From the NCBI GenBank assembly GCA_028565635.1, contig JAOXYB010076832.1, positions 10,098 through 23,418 on the forward strand: a stretch of DNA of 13,321 nt. The letters run 5' to 3'. The notes under the pieces were generated by a model, which worked only from the letters and a program-made list of their open reading frames with translations, did not search any database and had not been told where the DNA came from. A program made the translations under genes and the position numbers. This document shows, in pieces, positions 10,401 to 13,321 of the stretch; the first letter of the stretch is position 1, and every line of letters begins with the position of its first letter. This stretch comes from Phoronis ovalis. Taxonomy: Eukaryota > Phoronida > Phoronidae.

Positions 10401-12154
10401 AATTGGGAAAAATATTTTTTAGTTTAGAGTTTAATTAGAGGCTATAAGAAGGTTGCAAGTTATAGCCCTTGAAGCTACTTGAAATTCCTAAATGACCTCT
10501 TCAAACAAGGACAGCTATATTTACTGTGGTTACACGTAGTACTGTGCCAGTGCCAGCAAGGGGATTAGTAACAGAACGTTTGAAATAAAAAAAAAAATTA
10601 AGATCAGCTGCTGGCTTCTAATAAACTCTGGACTTTCGGATTGTCTTTCCACTACTTTCTTTCAAATTGTGTTTACGCACGTGACTGACATGAACAATAC
10701 ATTTCACTGTCTGGAGTACTAAATGCCAGAATCTGCATCATATTTTCATCCATCGCTAGTTTCTTTCCTTTTCTTTGATGCAAGAAATTACTCATATTTC
10801 TGTGGTCACTAGCGGTCAATACATTTAAAACGATACAAATTAAGCGAACATGTAATAATAACACTTATTTCCGGGTGAAGACTATTTTAAAATGTGGTAA
10901 TTTAGAACAGGTATATCCCCGGGGAGTACTTGGCGAAAATAAAGATCACCAAAAATATACCATGTGGTAAATAAAAAAAAACAATAATTATACCCTATAA
11001 ATTGTTTACCCTGTGGTAAATAAATAAATGAAAAATTACGGACCAAAAGTTTCAATATCGGTCATAAATGCGTTTTCCAAAAAAATGAGTTGAAAATATA
11101 CCGTGTAGAAAATTTCAATCAAAACCATATACTGTGATAAATAAGGCTAAGCCAAGCTTTAAAAAATAGCGTCTTAAATACAGGAGCTGAAAAAGGGGCC
11201 TATTGGGCGGCACATGTACAGAGTGACTATTAAATACAGTACGTACCCCACCCCCACGCCAATAAACTTACACATTAAACATATACATGTAGATATCTAT
11301 CTTCGTGGCACCCAGTAACAACAATAAACATAACAGGAGTACCCTAAAACATTATCCACTTAATAACTGCATATTCATAAGAACCTGTATAGTCTAATCC
11401 ACTTAATAACTGCATATTCATAAGACCCTGTATAGTCTAATCCACTTAATAACTGCACATCTATAAGAACCTGTATAATGCTGAACTTAAATTTTGACAT
11501 TTACCTAAGTAATCTTGCAGATACAAGTGGCTTAAGGGCAATATACAGATTTAATTGAAGCGAAGCCTTGGGTGTGATTTTTACCTTTAATTTGTTTTTA
11601 AATAGTTATAGTTACTTCGCTATAGTTGCTTCGACCTAGCCCCCGGGCCTACACTAGATGAGCAGTCTCCCGGAGCAGTCATAAAGGGGAAATAAAAAAT
11701 ATGTAAACGCAAAAATTGTTTCAAAGCCATTGATTGGAAAAACTATGTCCTTGTTTTGTAGATTGCCTGATTGGTGTATTATAAATGTGACCTTAGGAGA
11801 TTAATTTCCTTGCACTTGTTCACTATCTAAAATGCTATTTATAACTGCGTTAGAGTTTTGAGTTTGATTTTGTTTTTGACCCTCGGGCTATTAAATACAG
11901 GCATTTTATTTACATCTCGTTGAAAAAATTCCTAAACTTCTCTTAGACAAAATGGTACAGCAAGTACGTACGTCTAGAATACAGATTTTTTGCTCCTAAG
12001 TAATATACAATATGCTGTAATGTAAAAGTAATACACTTACATCGGGATCCATATCAGCTCTTTTTTGCCTTGAATTCTCTCCCTCCTCTTCAGCAATAGT
12101 TACTGCTGCACATAATAAATAAATAAGCGAAAATAAATAAATAAACGTCCTCAT
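1386..12154 (-). CDS. Secreted matrix metalloproteinase, MMP-19-like, 11-exon gene with alternative exon 2
   Basis: The gene encodes a zinc endopeptidase of the metzincin/MMP family (peptidase family M10A), expected to be secreted as a zymogen and to cleave extracellular-matrix or other extracellular proteins. CDS segments in transcript order are 12154-12041, 9157-9069 (or 9038-8941), 6450-6296, 5411-5336, 5149-5007, 4279-4034, 3696-3517, 3160-2990, 2488-2358, 1905-1748 and 1485-1386. Domains (2a numbering) are signal peptide about 1-21, prodomain to about 119 with PRCGIPD at 93-99 (switch Cys95), catalytic domain about 120-275 with [11 protein letters not shown] at 231-241 and Met-turn Met249, hinge 276-324, and hemopexin domain 325-514 bounded by Cys325 and Cys514. 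There is no transmembrane or GPI tail and no fibronectin insert, so a soluble enzyme is predicted. All splice sites are GT-AG and the phases join to give 520 or 523 aa. MMP-19-like is my reading of local similarity; another invertebrate MMP class is possible. Confidence 0.95.
1748..1905 (-). CDS. Exon 10: hemopexin blades 3-4
   Basis: The exon begins after TATGTTTTCAG in phase 0 and ends at GCAGAAA|GTGAGT in phase 2. It reads [20 protein letters not shown], then [20 protein letters not shown] and [12 protein letters not shown]. These are the end of blade 3 (G..YW.FD........YP) and the start of blade 4 (I.AAV......TYFF.G). Failure to splice this donor gives an immediate in-frame TGA. Confidence 0.95.
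1906..2357 (-). other. Intron 9 (452 bp)
   Basis: GT-AG intron between exons 9 and 10. It contains a 10-bp inverted repeat (AGTAGTATGC at 2123-2132 and GCATACTACT at 2177-2186). The forward open frame at 2199-2456 straddles exon 9 antisense and shows no recognisable protein. Confidence 0.85.
2358..2488 (-). CDS. Exon 9: hemopexin blades 2-3
   Basis: The exon begins after CCTTGTAG and ends at TTTAAG|GTAAAT in phase 0. It reads [19 protein letters not shown], then [17 protein letters not shown]. The LW.Y......GYPK and AA..W.DGRIY.FK signatures complete blade 2 and open blade 3. Confidence 0.95.
2489..2989 (-). other. Intron 8 (501 bp)
   Basis: GT-AG intron between exons 8 and 9. I see no coding or repeat signal in it. 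Confidence 0.85.
2990..3160 (-). CDS. Exon 8: hemopexin blades 1-2
   Basis: The exon begins after TGGTTTTCAG and ends at TCAAAG|GTACGT. It reads [15 protein letters not shown], then [16 protein letters not shown] and [21 protein letters not shown]. The DG..Y.F.G...Y......GYP pattern and the AAV......TYFFKG of the next blade are diagnostic of hemopexin repeats, which mediate substrate and inhibitor binding in MMPs. Confidence 0.95.
3161..3516 (-). other. Intron 7 (356 bp)
   Basis: GT-AG intron between exons 7 and 8. Only a short T/A-rich run near 3363-3385 stands out. Confidence 0.85.
3517..3696 (-). CDS. Exon 7: Thr/Pro/Arg-rich hinge and first hemopexin Cys
   Basis: The exon begins after TGTCATAG and ends at CTGA|GTAAGT. 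It encodes AKRGV, two tandem copies of [11 protein letters not shown] (residues 281-302), [20 protein letters not shown], and then [12 protein letters not shown], which opens the hemopexin domain with Cys325. The hinge is strongly basic and Thr/Pro-rich, so it is likely extended and O-glycosylated. It separates the catalytic and hemopexin domains as in other MMPs. The minus-strand frame at 3561-3752 that reads Asn/Thr-rich is an out-of-phase reading of the same repeat. Confidence 0.93.
   Translation of the reverse strand: MPREGLPLDPRYVQHDLPLDPRYVQHDQHDQLVRQQPQLPEDHQLKFLINATLNLTQLY
3615..3680 (-). repeat. Perfect 33-bp tandem duplication in the hinge coding sequence
   Basis: 3615-3647 and 3648-3680 are identical 33-bp units, each encoding 11 residues ([11 protein letters not shown]). 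Shorter 9-bp units that encode TRP repeats flank them on the hinge C-terminal side. Identity at synonymous positions means a recent duplication or ongoing unequal exchange, and the length (a multiple of 3) keeps the frame. Confidence 0.95.
3697..4033 (-). other. Intron 6 (337 bp)
   Basis: GT-AG intron between exons 6 and 7. I see nothing further in it. Confidence 0.85.
4034..4279 (-). CDS. Exon 6: catalytic zinc-binding motif and Met-turn
   Basis: The exon begins after TTTCATTGTAG and ends at TATATG|GTAAAT. It encodes [23 protein letters not shown], which supplies the remaining structural-zinc ligands His198 and His208. The complete active-site motif [13 protein letters not shown] follows, with zinc ligands His231, His235 and His241 and general base Glu232. 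The Met-turn is in GALMAPYY (Met249). The C-terminal part, [20 protein letters not shown], closes the catalytic domain. All catalytic residues are present, so the enzyme should be active. The forward-strand open frame at 3962-4288 is a shadow of this exon. Confidence 0.97.
4280..5006 (-). other. Intron 5 (727 bp) with a compositionally distinct insert
   Basis: GT-AG intron between exons 5 and 6. Its middle (about 4427-4810) is less AT-rich than the other introns, has a forward 49-codon open frame at 4427-4576, and carries repeated GCGAGCAT motifs. It could be a decayed mobile element; no family was recognised. Confidence 0.6.
4645..4746. repeat. Scattered GCGAGCAT motifs in intron 5
   Basis: GCGAGCAT occurs at 4645-4652, 4675-4682 and 4739-4746, with a partial GCGAG at 4699-4703. 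Spacing is irregular, about 24-40 bp. In otherwise AT-rich DNA this looks like part of an inserted repeat, but no family is identified. Confidence 0.5.
5007..5149 (-). CDS. Exon 5: catalytic domain, first structural-zinc ligands
   Basis: The exon begins after TTCTTACAG and ends at GGCCTAG|GTAATC. It encodes [20 protein letters not shown], then [20 protein letters not shown] and GNSFDGLG. The segments A...W..VT.L.F and ADI.I.FA are standard MMP core. His181 and Asp183 (in YHEDG) are the expected first structural-zinc ligands; the usual HGD is HED here. FDG lies in the region that binds calcium in other MMPs. Confidence 0.95.
5336..5411 (-). CDS. Exon 4: start of catalytic domain
   Basis: This 76-nt exon begins after ATATTTCAG and ends at CAGAG|GTAAAA. 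It reads [20 protein letters not shown], then SGSQ and a split Arg. The KWKKN..T.R..NY..DLP pattern is the usual first strand of the MMP catalytic domain, so the mature enzyme probably begins just upstream, near AAFYYPGYKW. Confidence 0.94.
5412..6295 (-). other. Intron 3 (884 bp)
   Basis: GT-AG intron between exons 3 and 4. It contains a 13-bp direct repeat GTAAACAAAAACA (5451-5463 and 5523-5535) with forkhead-like cores, and a 12-bp perfect inverted repeat at 6072-6105. No coding signal is seen. Confidence 0.85.
6072..6105. repeat. 12-bp perfect inverted repeat, 10-nt loop
   Basis: TATTCAAAAATG (6072-6083) and CATTTTTGAATA (6094-6105) are exact reverse complements around a 10-nt spacer. 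It may form a hairpin in the intron 3 transcript or be a decayed element end. No function is assigned. Confidence 0.8.
6296..6450 (-). CDS. Exon 3: prodomain C-terminus with cysteine switch
   Basis: The acceptor is TCTTTACAG| and the donor CCCAG|GTAAAT. The exon encodes [20 protein letters not shown], then [15 protein letters not shown] and [24 protein letters not shown] (residues 93-99) is the cysteine switch; its Cys coordinates the catalytic zinc and keeps the enzyme latent. The stretch between switch and catalytic domain has basic residues (TGRRG, PSR) but no R-X-[KR]-R furin site, so activation there probably relies on other proteases. Confidence 0.95.
6451..8940 (-). other. Intron 2 (2490 bp from exon 2b, 2618 bp from exon 2a)
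   Basis: A long GT-AG intron between the alternative exon 2 pair and exon 3. The open frames inside it (6533-6715, 7017-7265 and 7544-7729) are short, low in complexity and show no domain. A small GC-richer patch near 7990-8040 is unexplained. The notable element is the inverted repeat next to the exon 2b donor. Confidence 0.85.
8912..8937 (-). promoter_or_regulatory. 11-bp inverted repeat at exon 2b donor; two GTCACGTGAC palindromes
   Basis: AAGTCACGTGA (8912-8922), a CACG loop (8923-8926) and TCACGTGACTT (8927-8937) form a perfect 11-bp inverted repeat. In the pre-mRNA it starts at intron position +4 of exon 2b, so folding would bury part of that 5' splice site. As DNA it holds two copies of GTCACGTGAC (8914-8923 and 8926-8935) separated by AC. 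This 10-mer is the consensus CLEAR element bound by MITF/TFE-family bHLH-ZIP factors, and its core is also a USF/Max-type E-box. The structure is seen; either function is inference. Confidence 0.7.
8941..9038 (-). CDS. Exon 2b: prodomain helix 1 and bait loop, version b (alternative, dibasic)
   Basis: This 98-nt exon lies 30 nt downstream of exon 2a. It starts in phase 0 after TCTTCCAG and ends in phase 2 at CTCAG|GTAAAG, exactly as 2a does. It reads [18 protein letters not shown], then [14 protein letters not shown] plus a split Arg that joins exon 3 as ...MALRKFQEMM. The first eight codons match 2a at 19 of 24 bases, so this is a tandem exon duplicate that has diverged in the loop. It is open throughout and keeps the YLE.FGY and .LRKFQ helix ends, so I favour a used exon over a relic. 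It carries a dibasic RR (HRRND) in the bait position. No transcript evidence can be seen here. Confidence 0.82.
9039..9068 (-). other. 30-nt spacer between alternative exons 2a and 2b
   Basis: It is bounded by GT (2a donor) and AG (2b acceptor) but is only 30 nt. That is too short to hold a donor, branch site and acceptor together, so 2a and 2b cannot normally be spliced to each other. It carries the pyrimidine-rich end (TTATCTTCCAG) of the 2b acceptor. Confidence 0.85.
9069..9157 (-). CDS. Exon 2a: prodomain helix 1 and bait loop, version a (alternative)
   Basis: This 89-nt exon starts in phase 0 after TTGACAG and ends in phase 2 at ATCAG|GTAATT. It reads [15 protein letters not shown], then [14 protein letters not shown] plus a split Arg that joins exon 3 as ...[23 protein letters not shown] and the following helix match the typical MMP prodomain pattern (YL..YGYL ... 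AI..FQ...LPVTG). The loop between the helices, where MMP bait regions lie, has single Lys residues but no dibasic pair. It looks like the canonical version of the exon. Confidence 0.92.
9869..10025. repeat. Cluster of AGGTCA half-sites
   Basis: TGACCT at 9869-9874; AGGTCA at 9885-9890, 9943-9948, 9962-9967 and 10020-10025; and GGGTCA at 9951-9956. The pair 9943/9951 is a direct repeat with a 2-bp spacer (DR2). AGGTCA is the nuclear-receptor half-site, but AGGTCA-rich dispersed repeats are also common in mollusc genomes, so a repeat relic is at least as likely. Confidence 0.55.
10959..11144. repeat. Degenerate TGTGGTAAATAA repeats
   Basis: ACCATGTGGTAAATAA (10959-10974) and ACCCTGTGGTAAATAA (11008-11023) match at 15 of 16 bases. 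Weaker relatives start near 11100 and 11131. Spacing is irregular, so this is probably the remains of a tandem or dispersed repeat. Confidence 0.45.
11356..11477. repeat. 43-bp tandem repeat, about 2.8 copies
   Basis: Units begin with CCACTTAATAACTGCA at 11356, 11399 and 11442. The first two differ at one position (GAACC versus GACCC); the third is slightly diverged and ends early. This is an intronic minisatellite. Confidence 0.93.
12041..12154 (-). CDS. Exon 1: signal peptide and prodomain N-terminus with RQKR site
   Basis: This exon encodes residues 1-38. The start is the first ATG downstream of the inferred TATA box, with no upstream ATG in 12155-12300 and an A at -3. After Met-Arg-Thr comes a hydrophobic core ([18 protein letters not shown]) ending in a small-residue context suited to signal peptidase, so the protein should enter the secretory pathway. 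An acidic stretch (EEEGEN) and then [11 protein letters not shown] follow. RQKR at residues 29-32 fits the furin-type R-X-K-R pattern. The hydrophobic core is written in near-perfect ATTT repeats. The donor is GAT|GTAAGT, phase 0. Confidence 0.92.
12112..12145 (-). repeat. ATTT microsatellite inside the signal-peptide codons
   Basis: On the coding strand the hydrophobic core is written as TTTATTTATTTATTTT, CGC, and TTATTTATTTATTA. The tetranucleotide repeat happens to encode Phe, Ile, Tyr and Leu, which suits a signal peptide. A one-unit slip would shift the frame. Confidence 0.85.
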
Positions 12155-12299
12155 TTTCTATTTCTTGCCAGGCACAGCAGACGGTAACCGATATTCGAGG
12201 TGTACTTGACTTTGTTTTTGTTTTGTGACTTTTCAACCCAGTTTCCGTCTCTGTTTAAATCCAAAATGTAAAATGCACTTTGACACTTGTAGCTCGATT
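12155..12299 (-). other. Inferred 5' UTR
   Basis: This runs from the inferred initiator to the start codon. It contains no ATG on the minus strand, so scanning would reach the annotated start first. The transcription start is predicted from TATA spacing only, and an additional upstream exon cannot be excluded. Confidence 0.4.
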
Positions 12300-12325
12300 G
12301 AAGAAATTTCTCAATGAACTATACA

Positions 12326-12442
12326 TTTTATACCAAAGATGTTTTACGTCATGTCGTGGTATGTAAACAAACAGAGCTACCTCCAATGAATGAATCGATG
12401 GCATCGATAAGTGGGCGGGTCTTTTATCACCGGCCGACCAAT
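12326..12442 (-). promoter_or_regulatory. Candidate core promoter of the MMP gene (TATA, CRE-like, forkhead, GC and CCAAT boxes)
   Basis: Read on the minus strand, TATAAAA lies at 12332-12326. About 33 nt downstream is a TCAATC initiator-like site near 12299, which would give a 5' UTR of about 145 nt with no upstream ATG. Just upstream of the TATA box are TGACGTAA (12351-12344, CRE/ATF-like), GTAAACAAACA (about 12363-12373, forkhead-like), GGGCGGG (12413-12419, Sp1-like) and CCAAT (12438-12442). The positions are what a regulated TATA promoter would show. The assignment is inference, because short motifs occur by chance. Confidence 0.45.
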
Positions 12443-13321
12443 CGAGTGGTTTGATAACAATACTTCAGGAATATGATTCATTTCGCTGTAATATTTTTTT
12501 AATTAACAATAATTATGATAAGTACCCACGACTGATGTGATATACATTGCAAATAGATACATCCGAAATTATTATAGTGTATAATGTCGCAGTGGAAATA
12601 AAGTCCGGGGAATTGGAAGTGTTATCGTTTTAATGCGCTTCCTTCAAGTCGTACCTCAGGTTAAGATCACGGATCCACCCCTGCGGGGATAATTAGTCCA
12701 AGACTCGCTTTAAAATAAATGCATAAAAGTTGGTTTGTCTACATATATATTCCAATTTATTTTCTTTTCCACTTTCTTCATGTGGAATTATAAAATGTTG
12801 CCCGGTACGAAAACTTTCAAAACGCGTACACAGATGCATAGAGCGGGTTATCGATGGAATATTCGTGATTGATGTTATAAAAATCGTTCTTTAGGCCGCA
12901 CAATCCAGAAAAACGTAGGGGTGAAAGAAAACTCTGGGGTGAAATAAATTTCACACGCATTGCTTCCTTACACAAAAAACACGTCACTGTCATTCTTCCT
13001 ATAGTAATGAGTACAAAAAATGTATTGGTCAGGAAAGTTATTTCCTGCATATGAATAATAAAGTTATTTAAGTTCCTTGTGAAAGAAATTAATGTTATTT
13101 TCATTAGAGGTTTCCTCGAATGCAGGTACTGTTGTAAAAATGAAATCTGAAATTATTGGGTAATCAGTAGCCGCGACATAGGATCCAACTACAGTACTCA
13201 GTGCGTAGTTTTGCGACTTTTCACCGACTGCTGTCAGAAGTAAATCAGAACTAAATAAAATGTTTGCCTTTGTAAGGGATCTGTCCTCTCACCGCTATAA
13301 ATTAGCCTTACAAAAATTGTT
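12443..13321. other. 5' flanking DNA, no gene recognised
   Basis: AT-rich upstream sequence. The minus-strand open frame at 12817-13104 (95 codons) has no recognisable domain, no splice context and ordinary AT-driven composition, so it is not called. A small palindrome, CCCCTGCGGGG, is near 12677. Confidence 0.55.

Larger units (their letters stand above)
9158..12040 (-). other. Intron 1 (2883 bp to exon 2a)
   Basis: The longest intron, with GTAAGT donor and TTGACAG acceptor. It holds an AGGTCA-rich stretch (9869-10025), a degenerate TGTGGTAAATAA repeat cluster (10959-11144), a 43-bp tandem repeat (11356-11477) and GC-richer patches near 10915 and 11640. I found no additional exon 2-like YLE.[FY]GY coding segment in it. 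Confidence 0.85.

Noticed and set aside
11174-11900. Three copies of TTAAATACAG (11174, 11230, 11891), considered as element borders
   Set aside because: Ten-base matches in AT-rich DNA with different flanks; no consistent unit.
12817-13104. 95-codon minus-strand open frame upstream of the MMP gene
   Set aside because: No recognisable motif, no splice or promoter context, and a composition expected from AT-rich noncoding DNA.
1-13321. CRISPR array, prokaryotic operon, integrated virus or tRNA/rRNA gene
   Set aside because: None of the repeats has CRISPR spacing, the only gene is spliced with GT-AG introns, and no viral protein motif or tRNA-like A/B box pair was recognised.

Overview
This is AT-rich animal nuclear DNA. 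It carries one complete, intron-containing gene on the minus strand and shows no bacterial features. The gene encodes a secreted matrix metalloproteinase (MMP). Residues around the active site (VLAHA, HFDEDE.WTE, ALMAP.Y.GY, KLH.DDI.GIQ) resemble the MMP-19 group most. The short AT-rich introns, microsatellites and AGGTCA-rich intronic repeats suggest a marine invertebrate, most likely a bivalve mollusc. The species is inference.

Layout, read in the direction of transcription (right to left). A candidate core promoter (CCAAT, GC box, forkhead-like site, CRE-like site, TATA) lies at 12326-12442. Exon 1 (12041-12154) encodes the signal peptide and an RQKR site. A 2.9 kb repeat-bearing intron follows. 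Next come two tandem, homologous versions of exon 2: 2a at 9069-9157 and 2b at 8941-9038. A 2.5 kb intron leads to exon 3 (6296-6450), which holds the PRCGIPD cysteine switch. Exons 4-6 (5336-5411, 5007-5149, 4034-4279) encode the catalytic domain with [11 protein letters not shown]. Exon 7 (3517-3696) encodes a Thr/Pro/Arg-rich hinge with a perfect 33-bp tandem duplication. Exons 8-11 (2990-3160, 2358-2488, 1748-1905, 1386-1485) encode a four-bladed hemopexin domain closed by a Cys pair, and end at TAA. Every intron is GT-AG and every codon phase joins, giving 520 residues (exon 2a) or 523 residues (exon 2b).

The most interesting signal is the exon 2 pair. Both copies start in phase 0, end in phase 2 and begin [VM]YLE[KR]FGY. 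Only 30 nt separate them, too short for an intron, and including both or neither breaks the reading frame. They should therefore be spliced mutually exclusively. They swap the prodomain helix-1/bait-loop segment, the part that controls zymogen activation; only 2b has a dibasic RR there. Starting at intron position +4 of the 2b donor is an 11-bp perfect inverted repeat with a 4-nt loop. It could fold over that 5' splice site, and as DNA it is two perfect GTCACGTGAC (CLEAR/E-box) palindromes.

The remaining sequence is intron, 3' flank (1-1385) and 5' flank (12333-13321). I see no second gene there, only microsatellites, minisatellites, inverted repeats and a possible transposon relic in intron 5.
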